From Lachnospiraceae bacterium JLR.KK008 (GTDB taxonomy: Bacteria; Bacillota; Clostridia; Lachnospirales; Lachnospiraceae): DNA of 64,000 nucleotides. Below are positions 1 through 8,804 of this stretch, piece after piece. The DNA is taken from positions 954,001-1,018,000 of the forward strand of contig CP143548.1 in the NCBI GenBank assembly GCA_037015955.1, read 5' to 3'. The notes below the pieces were generated by a model. It was not told the DNA's origin. It saw only the letters and a program-made list of their open reading frames with translations, and did no database searches. Position 1 is the stretch's first letter, and every line of letters starts with the position of its first letter. The translations under genes were made by a program, and so were the position numbers.

Positions 1-1
1 G

Positions 2-1660
2 CTGGTCGAGATGAAACGGTCCGGGGAGCTGAAAAATGCCGACGGTACGGATGGCGTCAGACTTGTCTATATCGACCCGCCCTTTGCCTCGAAGCAGGAC
101 TTTACCAATAACGAGAAGGCTTATGCCGATAAGATCAAGGGCGCACAGTTTCTGGAATGGCTGCGCAGACGGCTTGTGCTGCTGCGGGAAGTGCTGTCTT
201 CAGACGGCAGTATTTTCGTTCATCTGGATTGGCACAAGGCGCATTACATCAAAGTGTTGATGGACGAGGTGTTCGGTGAGGGGAACTTTCGCAATGAGAT
301 TATCTGGCATTATGGAACTTATGTCGGGCAGACAAAAAATAAATTTCCGCGCAAGCACGATACGCTGCTCGTATATGGGAGGACGATTGATGCGCGGGTT
401 TTCTTTCCCCAAAGAGATGGCAATCCGGAGAATGATGCCAACTTTAAGCGGTGGATGAGCTATTTTAACGACAACAATGAGATCACGGGAGGCGACTACC
501 CGTCCGAAGATTCGAAATTTGACGGTTATGTCAAACGGTTTGTCAAAGAGCACGGCAGGCAGCCCGGGAGCGAGGATGTGTTGCTGCGGGTTGACGGTAA
601 GCTGGTAGACTCTGTCTGGGGCATTGAACCGGAAGAGGATGAGACGGTCTGGGATATTCAGTCAGTCAATCCGATGGCGAAGGAAAAGACCGGTTATCCA
701 ACACAGAAACCGGAAGAATTGCTGCGCAGAGTGATCGCTTCCTCCTCAGTAGAAGGGGATATCGTGCTGGACTGCTTTGGCGGTTCGGGCACGACGGCGG
801 CGGTGGCTGAGAAGATGGGACGCAGATGGATCACCGTGGATATTGGCAAGCTGTCCGTTTATATGATACAGAAGCGGATCCTCGGCATTGGCGGCCACAG
901 GGGCTTTGTCGTATACAATGCGGGCCTGTACGACAATACGAGGCTGAATGATTTTGACGAAGGGCAGTGGAAGCAGTTCGCCATGTCGCTGTGGGACGTG
1001 GAACCGCTGGAGAAGACGGTGAGAGGAATCCGCTTCGACGGGCACAGAGACGGTGCCCCTGTCAAAGTGTATACGCCGCAGGAACTGGAGCGGCTTGGCG
1101 GGCTGATCACGGAGGAGACGATCGGACAGCTGTACCGAAGACTCGGAGCCAGCGCCGGTAGAGAGCTCTATGTGATCGCACCGCGGGGGAAATTTGCCTT
1201 TGCCAGCGATGAACTGGACGGCGACGGTGACTGGGACGTGACCTTTTATTTCCTGCGCATCCCCAATTCAATGACCGAGCGGTTCACAGACAGCTTCAGC
1301 GCCCAGATTCAGGCGTCCGACACGGATTCGGTCAACGATGCGGTGGATGCGGTGGGATTCGATTTCATCCGTCCTCCAAGGGTGGCTTTTACGGTGGCGG
1401 ACGGACGACTGACGATCGATTCCTTCAGTGCGCAGGCGAGAATCCGGGGGAAATACGAGTACATGGGGATCGAAGCGTTCTCCATGCTGCTTGTTGATTT
1501 TTCCTATGATGGCAAAGTGTTCTCGGTGGATCATGTCTATTATCGGGATCACTTTAAAGAAAACAGTATCGATTTTCCGACGAAACGTGTCGCCGGGCAG
1601 GCAATGCTGATCTTTATCGATAAGTTCGGAAACGAGTACAGAACAATATACGGAGGCTGA
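2..1660 (+). CDS. mod: Type III restriction-modification methyltransferase (Mod), 5' truncated by window edge
   Basis: DNA N6-adenine or N4-cytosine methyltransferase that would also give target recognition to the type III complex. The frame is open to the first base of the window, so the N-terminus lies upstream. Numbered from the first Met in view (position 11), the catalytic motif IV DPPF is at residues 22-25 and the SAM-binding motif I (CFGGSGTT) is near residue 256. This motif order is typical of beta-class enzymes such as type III Mod. The long stretch between the motifs would be the target recognition domain. The stop lies 1 base before the res start codon, so the two are clearly one operon. 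What is known: type III systems need Mod for both modification and cleavage. Recognition sequence cannot be read from the protein. Confidence 0.9.
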   Translation: MVEMKRSGELKNADGTDGVRLVYIDPPFASKQDFTNNEKAYADKIKGAQFLEWLRRRLVLLREVLSSDGSIFVHLDWHKAHYIKVLMDEVFGEGNFRNEIIWHYGTYVGQTKNKFPRKHDTLLVYGRTIDARVFFPQRDGNPENDANFKRWMSYFNDNNEITGGDYPSEDSKFDGYVKRFVKEHGRQPGSEDVLLRVDGKLVDSVWGIEPEEDETVWDIQSVNPMAKEKTGYPTQKPEELLRRVIASSSVEGDIVLDCFGGSGTTAAVAEKMGRRWITVDIGKLSVYMIQKRILGIGGHRGFVVYNAGLYDNTRLNDFDEGQWKQFAMSLWDVEPLEKTVRGIRFDGHRDGAPVKVYTPQELERLGGLITEETIGQLYRRLGASAGRELYVIAPRGKFAFASDELDGDGDWDVTFYFLRIPNSMTERFTDSFSAQIQASDTDSVNDAVDAVGFDFIRPPRVAFTVADGRLTIDSFSAQARIRGKYEYMGIEAFSMLLVDFSYDGKVFSVDHVYYRDHFKENSIDFPTKRVAGQAMLIFIDKFGNEYRTIYGG

Positions 1661-1661
1661 G

Positions 1662-4241
1662 ATGGAATACCGGGAGAGCGATCTGGTGCTGGAAGTCAGC
1701 AAGAATGTAGATCCCAATGTGTGGGATGAGGGGAAATATGCGGCCTTTTTTGACCTTTTATTCCGGGACCGGGTTTATCAGAAGGAGGCGGCGGAGACGG
1801 CGCTGCGTTATTTGAACAGCGGTGTATATTCATGTATGGAGGATCTGGCGCGGGAAAATTTTGCTGCCAATGAAGTGATCCGGGAACGCTTTTACGGGAA
1901 CCTCAGCGCCTTTCTCGAGGACATCGGACTGCCGGACAGATTGTCGGGAACGATCGATCTGGCGACGGGCACCGGGAAAAGTTATGTGATGTATGCGCTG
2001 GCGGTCTGTATGCTGGCGGAAGGCAAGGTGGACCGGGTGCTTGTGCTCACGCCGAGTGTGACGATTGAGCGTGAGCTGACGCAGAAGTTCAGCGATCTGG
2101 CGCAGGACGAACATCTGAATGCCGCGCTCGGTGAGGACTATATTCCGCCTTCAATAATCAACGGCGCTCATTCGATTGTTGAAAATACCATTGTGATTGA
2201 AAACCGGGATGCCGTATATAAGAGTCAGGAGAATCGCAATTCGATCGTTGACAGCTTATCCGGCAGAGGAGAGCGGACGCTCGTCTTAAATGATGAAGTG
2301 CACCATGTGTTTTATACGGAGAATAACCAGTGGAAATATTTTATTGAGGATGAAGGCGGTCATGATATTCACTTTCGCTACGTGATCGGTTTTACGGGCA
2401 CCGCCTATAAGTGCAGGGCAAAGACGAAAAGCGGTGCGGCCAATGAATATTTGTCTGACGTGATCTACCGCTACAGCCTGCGGGAGGCTATCGAGCAGGG
2501 GTTTGTCAAAGACATCGAATACGTCGATAAAGAGGACATGCCAAAGGACAAGGATGACAGATGGAAAGTCATTGTCGATTCCCATGAAAAGATCGCAGAG
2601 CAGTTGGCACGCACAGCCGGGATCAGACCGGTGACGATCATAGTCACCGGAGAAAAGAGAAAGGCTGACGGGCAGGCGAAAAAGTTCAGGGCCTTTCTGA
2701 AAAAGCACCGGAACCTGACGGAGGAAGAGGCCGGAAGGCTCGTGCTCTGTGTGCACAGCGGTAACAGTGCGGCGGTGGACCGTCTGCGGTTGAAGGACGT
2801 GGACAAGCCAGACAATGTAGTGGAGTACATTTTCAGCGTCTCCATGCTCACGGAAGGCTGGGACGTCAAGCGGGTCTTCCAGATTGTTCCCGATGAGGAG
2901 CGGGCGTTTAATTCCAAACTGCTGATCGCACAGGTGCTCGGACGGGGACTGCGTCGTCCGGTTGGGTGGCAGAGCGAGTGGGGCGTGCCGAAAGTGATTG
3001 TGTTCAACCACGAGAGCTGGGCGCCGAAGGTGAAGACGCTTGTGGACGAACTGCTTGATTTTAAGAAGACAATCACCACGGGGATTGCTCAAGATTCTGT
3101 CTATCATTTCCAGATCCGTAATGTCTCATATAAGACCGAGGAGACGGCCAATTCCGAAAAGAAAAATCAGGAACCGATGGCCTTTCTGGAGCTTGGTTAT
3201 GTGCGGCTACCGACTGATTCCGAGCAGGGAAAGGTGGAGACGGAGCTGCTCGCAGTCAGCACGAACCGGGCGAGGAACCGCACCTTGTCTTATACGAAAG
3301 ACAGTTACAGTGTTTCACAGATGGCGCAGGAGATGTTCGATAAGTTTTCCGACCTGCCGACAGAGGAGAAGAAGGACTATTATGAAAGTCTGTGGCCTGT
3401 GGAGAAACTGGAAGCGATGATCGAGCGTTCACTCACTGAGAGCAGTAATAAAGTGATCACAAAGAAGCTGAAACAAACGTTTATCAACGCCATGAATGTG
3501 CTTTTTCGGGATTATACGAAGTCTGTGAGCTACACGTCCTCGCCCGATGATTATGCGTATATTTCCACGACCGCGCTGCGGGACGTGACGACGGAACTGT
3601 CGCTGCTCAGACGCAATAAGGCTCTTTTTTACGCGGATCATCTGGAAAAAAGCAGCCTCGACGATGTGTCGCGGGCGTCTTTGTCTGAGATCGAGGATAC
3701 GATGAATGGCTATTCGCACCAGAAGGTCGAGAACAGTTATTGCTTTAAGACGCCGCAGCTTGGTATCGTCACGACCGGAGAACCGGAGCGAAAATTTGTC
3801 AAGAGACTGACAGATCCGCAGACGGCCCGGCAGATCGACGCCTTTGTCAAATCGAATGATACCGGTTTTTATGAGTTTGAATACACGTGGCGCAAGGGCA
3901 CGCACCAGCAAAGCGGAACGTTCAATCCCGACTTTTTTATCAGGAAGAAAGATGTCATCGTTGTCGTGGAGATCAAGGATGACGGGCAGCTCAGCAATCC
4001 TGACCCGGAAAATATCGGCAAATACCGGGCGGCGCAAAAACACTTCCGATTATTGAATGAGCACGGGCGAGAGGCAGGGGAGGAAGGTACGTATAAGATG
4101 ACATTTCTGACGCCGAAAAGTTATGAGCGGTTTTTTGAACAGCTTACAGACAGCGATCCGCAGGCGATCCTGCACTTTAACAGTGAACTTGACGTCCGGC
4201 TGGACGAGAAGGTGCGGCAGAGCGGGGAACGCAAAGGGTAG
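1662..4241 (+). CDS. res: Type III restriction enzyme, Res helicase-nuclease subunit
   Basis: ATP-dependent endonuclease subunit that pairs with the preceding Mod. Visible motifs: Walker A ATGTGKS near residues 101-107, a DEAD-like box DEVHH near residue 211, motif III-like TGTAYK, motif V (SMLTEGWDVK), motif VI (QVLGRGLRRP), and a C-terminal PD-(D/E)XK nuclease site with PDFF near residue 756 followed by VVEIKDDG near residue 767-774. The 859-residue length is usual for the family and no motif is missing, so the enzyme looks intact. The start ATG follows an overlapping GGAGGCTG ribosome site inside the mod end. Expected role: cutting incoming DNA with unmodified, inversely oriented target sites. 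Confidence 0.93.
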   Translation: MEYRESDLVLEVSKNVDPNVWDEGKYAAFFDLLFRDRVYQKEAAETALRYLNSGVYSCMEDLARENFAANEVIRERFYGNLSAFLEDIGLPDRLSGTIDLATGTGKSYVMYALAVCMLAEGKVDRVLVLTPSVTIERELTQKFSDLAQDEHLNAALGEDYIPPSIINGAHSIVENTIVIENRDAVYKSQENRNSIVDSLSGRGERTLVLNDEVHHVFYTENNQWKYFIEDEGGHDIHFRYVIGFTGTAYKCRAKTKSGAANEYLSDVIYRYSLREAIEQGFVKDIEYVDKEDMPKDKDDRWKVIVDSHEKIAEQLARTAGIRPVTIIVTGEKRKADGQAKKFRAFLKKHRNLTEEEAGRLVLCVHSGNSAAVDRLRLKDVDKPDNVVEYIFSVSMLTEGWDVKRVFQIVPDEERAFNSKLLIAQVLGRGLRRPVGWQSEWGVPKVIVFNHESWAPKVKTLVDELLDFKKTITTGIAQDSVYHFQIRNVSYKTEETANSEKKNQEPMAFLELGYVRLPTDSEQGKVETELLAVSTNRARNRTLSYTKDSYSVSQMAQEMFDKFSDLPTEEKKDYYESLWPVEKLEAMIERSLTESSNKVITKKLKQTFINAMNVLFRDYTKSVSYTSSPDDYAYISTTALRDVTTELSLLRRNKALFYADHLEKSSLDDVSRASLSEIEDTMNGYSHQKVENSYCFKTPQLGIVTTGEPERKFVKRLTDPQTARQIDAFVKSNDTGFYEFEYTWRKGTHQQSGTFNPDFFIRKKDVIVVVEIKDDGQLSNPDPENIGKYRAAQKHFRLLNEHGREAGEEGTYKMTFLTPKSYERFFEQLTDSDPQAILHFNSELDVRLDEKVRQSGERKG

Positions 4242-4353
4242 AAAGTGAGAAAAGCGGGACGGGAGAGAGCCACAGGGAGCAAAACCGGGATGGAGAAGGA
4301 GCGCGGGAGACGCGAATCCGGATGGCATGAGCGGAAAAGGACAGTGAAGAACG

Positions 4354-5691
4354 ATGGATTTATTTGAGTATATGCGAAGCAACAATATGGAAAAGGAAGC
4401 GCCTCTGGCGGCGAGAATGCGGCCGTCGACACTGGAAGAGGTCGTCGGGCAAAAGCATATCATCGGTGAGGATAAGCTGCTTTACCGGGCGATCAAGGCG
4501 GATAAGCTCAGTTCCGTGATCTTTTACGGGCCGCCGGGAACCGGGAAGACGACGCTGGCGAAGGTGATTGCCAATACGACGAGCGCGCAGTTCACGCAGC
4601 TCAATGCGACGGCAGCGGGCAAAAAGGATATGGAAGAAGTCGTCTCTCAGGCGAAGGACGCCATGGGTATGTATGGGAAGAAGACGGTTCTGTTCATCGA
4701 CGAGATCCATCGGTTCAATAAAGGGCAGCAGGACTACCTGCTTCCGTTCGTGGAAGACGGAACAGTGGCACTGATCGGCGCCACGACCGAAAATCCTTAC
4801 TTTGAGGTAAACGGGGCTCTCATTTCACGGTCCATTATTTTCGAACTGAAGCCGCTGGAACGGGAAGACATCCGGGAACTGCTCATGCGGGCGGTCTATG
4901 ACAAAGATAAGGGGATGGGCGCATACGATGCGGAAATTGACGAGGAGGCGCTTGCCTTTCTCGCGGATGCGGCGGGCGGAGACGCCAGAACGGCGCTGAA
5001 TGCGATCGAACTGGGCATTATGACAACGCAGCGGGCGGAGGACGGTATAATTCACATCGACTTAAATACAGCGTCAGAGTGCATCCAGAAGCGTGTCGTC
5101 AGATATGACAAGACAGGCGATAACCATTATGACACGATCTCGGCCTTTATCAAGAGTATGAGAGGTTCTGATCCGGATGCCGCTGTCTACTATCTGGCGA
5201 AGATGCTCTATGCCGGGGAGAGTGTGACTTTCATTGCCAGACGGATTATGATCTGCGCGGCGGAGGATGTGGGCAATGCGGACCCCAATGCGTTGACCGT
5301 AGCGGTCAGTGCCTCTCTGGCGGTGGAGCGGGTCGGTATGCCGGAGGCGCAGATTATCCTTTCCCAGGCAGTATCCTATGTGGCAACCGCGCCGAAAAGC
5401 AATGCCGCAGTCAACGCCATCTCCGCTGCCATGGATACGGTCAGAGCAACCGGTAATTTGCCGGTACCGCCGCATCTGCAGGACGCCCATTACAAAGGCA
5501 GTGCAAAGCTGGGACGGGGGACAGGCTACCTTTATGCGCACGACTATCCGAACCATTATGTCAGACAGCAGTACCTTCCCTATGAACTGAGCGGGAAAGA
5601 ATTTTATCGCCCGTCAGGCAACGGCTACGAGGTGAAGATCAGAGAGCATATGCGCAGAATACGCACGGAGGCCGGGCAGGAGACGGAGTGA
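4354..5691 (+). CDS. rarA: Replication-associated recombination protein A (RarA/MgsA), AAA+ ATPase
   Basis: Clamp-loader-like AAA+ ATPase acting at stalled replication forks. Walker A GPPGTGKTT is near residues 59-67 and Walker B LFIDEIHRFN near 113-122. The N-terminal LAARMRPSTLEEVVGQ and the C-terminal tetramerisation region, with AVNAISAAM and LPVPPHLQDAHYKGS, are characteristic of the family. Length (445 aa) is normal. The G/A-rich 112-base gap after res has no clear terminator, so read-through from the restriction operon is possible. The start is the first ATG of the frame; an internal ATG 12 codons on (position 4390) is an alternative. Confidence 0.95.
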   Translation: MDLFEYMRSNNMEKEAPLAARMRPSTLEEVVGQKHIIGEDKLLYRAIKADKLSSVIFYGPPGTGKTTLAKVIANTTSAQFTQLNATAAGKKDMEEVVSQAKDAMGMYGKKTVLFIDEIHRFNKGQQDYLLPFVEDGTVALIGATTENPYFEVNGALISRSIIFELKPLEREDIRELLMRAVYDKDKGMGAYDAEIDEEALAFLADAAGGDARTALNAIELGIMTTQRAEDGIIHIDLNTASECIQKRVVRYDKTGDNHYDTISAFIKSMRGSDPDAAVYYLAKMLYAGESVTFIARRIMICAAEDVGNADPNALTVAVSASLAVERVGMPEAQIILSQAVSYVATAPKSNAAVNAISAAMDTVRATGNLPVPPHLQDAHYKGSAKLGRGTGYLYAHDYPNHYVRQQYLPYELSGKEFYRPSGNGYEVKIREHMRRIRTEAGQETE

Positions 5692-5716
5692 ACGGACCGG
5701 AGGGGGTTCCTGCCGA

Positions 5717-6232
5717 TCAGAACAGCTCCTGTGTGAGGTATTGATAGATTTCCAGACTTTTCTTCTGCCAGTTGTCACAGATGGCGGCGGCCATTTCTTC
5801 AACGGGGACGGAAAGGCGGAGGGTGACGAGGGGGACTCCCTTATCTTTGGCAGTCAGTTCCGCTTCGTATTCGCCGGATGTGGATTTGTAATAAGTTGCC
5901 TGCACCGACGTCTCATTGCGCAGTTCCAGTTCATGTTCGCGCAGATAACCGTCGATGTCTTCTTTGATAGCGCCGCTGACCCGGCTGCCAAAATAGGTAA
6001 GTGTCTGCTTTCCCTCGGCAGTGATCAGCAGATTCGTCCGGTTTCCCATCGATTTTGCGGAGAGCAGCCCGGCATCCTCCAGCTCGGAGATTGCCTGCTG
6101 GAGTGTCAGGAAGTCGGTATATTCCTTTCCAAGGATGAAATCATATACCTGTGCCTTTGTCAGCGGGAACGAGACCCGATTCAGCATATAGAGAACGATC
6201 AGTTTATAGAGAGTCAGTGCTTCCTGTGTCAT
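5717..6232 (-). CDS. DUF4364 family winged-helix-like protein
   Basis: A small protein of the DUF4364 family, common in Clostridia and thought to be a winged-helix DNA-binding protein (family knowledge, function not established). The N-terminal half (LYKLIVLYMLNRVSFPLTKA, then ISELEDAGLL and NLLITAEGK) reads like a PadR/MarR-type wHTH. The C-terminal half is a beta-rich ligand-like domain. Two ATGs are possible: 6238, overlapping the upstream stop as ATGA, or 6232. AAAGGAG at 6241-6247 lies 8 nt from the second and only 2 nt from the first, so 6232 is preferred. It is the last gene of a minus-strand group with the radical SAM protein and malic enzyme. Confidence 0.82.
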   Translation of the reverse strand: MTQEALTLYKLIVLYMLNRVSFPLTKAQVYDFILGKEYTDFLTLQQAISELEDAGLLSAKSMGNRTNLLITAEGKQTLTYFGSRVSGAIKEDIDGYLREHELELRNETSVQATYYKSTSGEYEAELTAKDKGVPLVTLRLSVPVEEMAAAICDNWQKKSLEIYQYLTQELF

Positions 6233-6234
6233 AA

Positions 6235-7233
6235 TCATAACTCCTTTCCCTGCCATGTGTTTCGAAGACACAGTTCCCGGTGAATGGTATTACATACATT
6301 TCTTTTGTCTGCGCTCCATTTGGGAGCGATCAGCAGATTCTTAGGCCCGTCACCCGTGATGCGGTGAACGACAATGTCCGGCCGCAGCCGTTCCAGACAG
6401 CCGATGATCAGATCGACATAATCAGTAAGTTCCAGCGTACGGAAGATTCCCTGCGCATAGTCGGCGGCCAGATCCGTATTTTGCAGGACGTGCAGGAGCT
6501 GCAGTTTGATGCCGGCCAGAGGCAGTTGATTCAGAAATCGGATCGTCTCGTAGATGTGCCGGTCCGTCTCTCCCGGCAGACCTAGAATAATGTGGACAAT
6601 ATATGGGATATCGGCTTTAGCCAGAGTCTCTGCTGCCCGTGTAAAGCAGGAAAGCGGATAGCCTCTGCGGATATAGACGGCGGTCTGCTCATGAATTGTC
6701 TGCAATCCAAGCTCGACCCAGATAAACTTGCCGGGATACGCTGTTTGCAGTTCTGTCAGCAGTGCCATTACATCCGGGCCCAGACAGTCCGGCCGGGTGG
6801 CAATGGAAATGCCTGCGATCTCAGGAGCGTCCAATGCCTGCGCATAGAGTGTCCGCAGGCGGCTGACAGGGGCATAGGTGTTGGTATAAGCCTGATAGTA
6901 GGCGATAAACCGGCTGCCTGTCTGCTTTCCGCGAAAGAGGGAGAGCCCCTGACGGATTTGTTCACTGATTGGAAGCGTCCGCACTATGGAAGCCGCCTGT
7001 ACCTCTGGGGCTTGCGGTTCAGTCAGACAGGAGCGGACGGCAAAATCGCCGCTGCCGCCCGCGCTGCAAAAGATACAGCCCCGGCTGCCGAGCGTGCCGT
7101 CCCGGTTGGGACAGGTCATACCGGCGTCGATGGCGATCTTGTATAATTTTTCGTGAAATACGTGTCTGCAATAGGCATTGAAAGAGTAATACGGCTTATC
7201 GAGCCAGAATGCGGGCCAGGGTTTGTCATTCAT
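6235..7233 (-). CDS. Radical SAM protein, TIGR01212/YhcC-YtqA family
   Basis: Radical SAM enzyme of unknown substrate (YhcC/YtqA-like). The cluster-binding cysteines are C41, C53 and C56 in MTCPNRDGTLGSRGCIFC, the spaced CX11CX2C form typical of this family rather than the usual CX3CX2C. An FDIEL-like core continues with GISIATRPDCL, WVELGLQT and VHIILGLPGE. Length of 332 aa fits. Its ATG overlaps the malic enzyme stop by 4 bases (ATGA) and its own stop overlaps the DUF4364 start region, so the three genes are translationally coupled. Confidence 0.88.
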   Translation of the reverse strand: MNDKPWPAFWLDKPYYSFNAYCRHVFHEKLYKIAIDAGMTCPNRDGTLGSRGCIFCSAGGSGDFAVRSCLTEPQAPEVQAASIVRTLPISEQIRQGLSLFRGKQTGSRFIAYYQAYTNTYAPVSRLRTLYAQALDAPEIAGISIATRPDCLGPDVMALLTELQTAYPGKFIWVELGLQTIHEQTAVYIRRGYPLSCFTRAAETLAKADIPYIVHIILGLPGETDRHIYETIRFLNQLPLAGIKLQLLHVLQNTDLAADYAQGIFRTLELTDYVDLIIGCLERLRPDIVVHRITGDGPKNLLIAPKWSADKRNVCNTIHRELCLRNTWQGKEL

Positions 7234-8393
7234 ACTGGCGCTTGTTCGATATGATCCCGCACAGCCTGTGCCACGGCCTCGGCCAGTTGTGGGAGAAAGG
7301 CCTCCGGCAGAATGTTCGTATCGCTTAATTCGTGGTCGGGCACAAGGCCGGCGATTGCATGAGCGGCAGCCAGTTTCATTTTTTCCGTAATCTGTGCGGC
7401 CCTTCCTTCGAGCGCACCTTTAAAGATACCCGGAAAGGCTACGACATTGTTGACCTGATTGGGGAAATCGGACCGTCCGGTGCCGATAATTCTTGCGCCG
7501 GCAGCTTTTGCCAGATCAGGCATGATCTCCGGGACAGGGTTTGCCATGGCGAAGAGAATGGAATCCCGAGCCATTGAGGCGACCATTTCCTGCGTGACGA
7601 TGCCCGGGGCAGATACACCGACAAAAATATCGGCTCCGCGCATGGCATCTGCCAGAAGTCCGGTTTCCTGGCCTGGATTGGTGAGTCCGGCCATTCTTTC
7701 CTGCATGTAATTGAGGCCGCTGCTCTGCCTGGAGATAATTCCGCATTTATCGCATAAGAGGATGTTACGGAAGCCATAGGTCAGCAGCAGCTTTGTGATG
7801 GCGATACCGGCACTTCCGGCGCCATTTACAACGACTTTACAGTCCTCTTTTTTCTTATTTACAACTTTCAGAGAATTGATAATACCGGCCAGTACGACGA
7901 TAGCCGTACCATGCTGGTCGTCGTGAAAGACGGGAATATCCAGGAGCTCTTTCAGACGTTCTTCGATCTCAAAGCAGCGGGGTGCACTGATGTCTTCGAG
8001 ATTGATACCGCCGAACGCGGGAGCGATATTGACGACTGTGCGGATGATTTCTTCCGTGTCCTGTGTGTTCAGGCAGATCGGCACGGCATTGACGCCGCCG
8101 AATTCCTTAAAGAGAACGGCTTTTCCTTCCATAACGGGCATAGCGGCATAGGGACCGATATTGCCAAGGCCCAGCACAGCGCTTCCGTCTGAGACGACGG
8201 CCACGGTATTGGCCTTGATTGTATATTGATAAGCGGCCTCGCGGTCTGCGGCGATCACTTTACATGGCTCTGCCACACCGGGTGTATAGGCAAGAGCCAG
8301 CGCTTCCCGGGAATTAATGGGTGATTTGGATACGGTCTCCAGCTTCCCGTTCCATTGTCTATGGAGTTCCAGTGCTTTTTCATTTGTTGTCAT
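7230..8393 (-). CDS. NAD(P)-dependent malic enzyme (oxaloacetate-decarboxylating)
   Basis: Converts malate to pyruvate and CO2 with reduction of NAD(P). The protein starts MTTNEKALELHRQWNGKLE at position 8393, after a GAGGAACTCTG ribosome site; an in-frame ATG further upstream (8456) is less likely because the added residues do not look like the family. Visible features: the Tyr/Lys catalytic region (AYTPGVAEPC and VMEGKAVLFK), the metal-binding VFHDDQHGT, and the Rossmann motif VVNGAGSAGIAI. The length of 387 aa matches the short bacterial form without a phosphotransacetylase domain. First gene of a three-gene minus-strand operon. Confidence 0.93.
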   Translation of the reverse strand: MTTNEKALELHRQWNGKLETVSKSPINSREALALAYTPGVAEPCKVIAADREAAYQYTIKANTVAVVSDGSAVLGLGNIGPYAAMPVMEGKAVLFKEFGGVNAVPICLNTQDTEEIIRTVVNIAPAFGGINLEDISAPRCFEIEERLKELLDIPVFHDDQHGTAIVVLAGIINSLKVVNKKKEDCKVVVNGAGSAGIAITKLLLTYGFRNILLCDKCGIISRQSSGLNYMQERMAGLTNPGQETGLLADAMRGADIFVGVSAPGIVTQEMVASMARDSILFAMANPVPEIMPDLAKAAGARIIGTGRSDFPNQVNNVVAFPGIFKGALEGRAAQITEKMKLAAAHAIAGLVPDHELSDTNILPEAFLPQLAEAVAQAVRDHIEQAPV

Positions 8394-8452
8394 CAGAGTT
8401 CCTCTTTTCCTTTTACTTATTGTAATGACAGATTTTACAGGTAATACATAAA

Positions 8453-8529
8453 TCAAAAACGTTTCACCACAACGGCGGCTTCTTCGTCAATAATCCATTG
8501 CTTCTTGTCAGCAACGTTGTTCTTATTAT
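8453..8529 (-). pseudogene. Fragment of a large serine recombinase
   Basis: Read on the minus strand this stretch encodes DKKQWIIDEEAAVVVKRF followed by TGA, with YNKNNVA in front. This closely matches the conserved segment of large serine recombinases, whose usual form is YGYxKDPxDKxxWxIDEEAAxVVxRIF (from memory of the family). An in-frame stop lies a few codons upstream of the tyrosine, so only about 25 codons are left. It falls in the malic enzyme leader. Inference: relic of a mobile element once inserted between the malic enzyme gene and rho. Confidence 0.55.
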
Positions 8530-8553
8530 AGCGTACTTATCCCTGTTTGTCAT
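8525..8553 (-). promoter_or_regulatory. Predicted sigma-A promoter for malic enzyme operon
   Basis: On the minus strand ATGACA (8548-8553) and a perfect TATAAT (8525-8530) are separated by 17 bp. The transcript would begin near 8518 and have a leader of about 125 nt holding the recombinase relic. The -10 element lies at the edge of the relic, so the promoter may have come with the lost element. Confidence 0.5.
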
Positions 8554-8643
8554 TGGACGGTTTTAAGGTTTTCGAATATTATGGGGGTTGTTATACAGTA
8601 GAGGTTATTTTTTCCCTATTTTTATTGTTTTTGCAAAATATGT

Positions 8644-8671
8644 TTGCATTCCGGGAAAAGTTATGTATAAT
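8644..8671 (+). promoter_or_regulatory. Predicted promoter for rho
   Basis: TTGCAT (8644-8649), 16 bp spacer and a perfect TATAAT (8666-8671). The leader to the rho start would be about 130 nt. A second -35-like TTGACA at 8704-8709 has no convincing -10. Rho is often autoregulated through its leader, but no terminator hairpin is evident here. Confidence 0.55.
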
Positions 8672-8804
8672 ATAGCTAGGTTTTCTTATTAAGCAAAATT
8701 GAATTGACATGTTTTCGGATAGTTCCTGTACATTTCGTACATTAATCCCATTAAACAGCAGAGAAAAATAAATACTTGATAAAAAACAGGGAGGATAATA
8801 TAGT

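Noticed and set aside
2286-3107. Long open frame on the minus strand opposite the res gene
   Set aside because: Composition is that of an antisense shadow, with no domain and no ribosome site; res motifs on the plus strand are complete.
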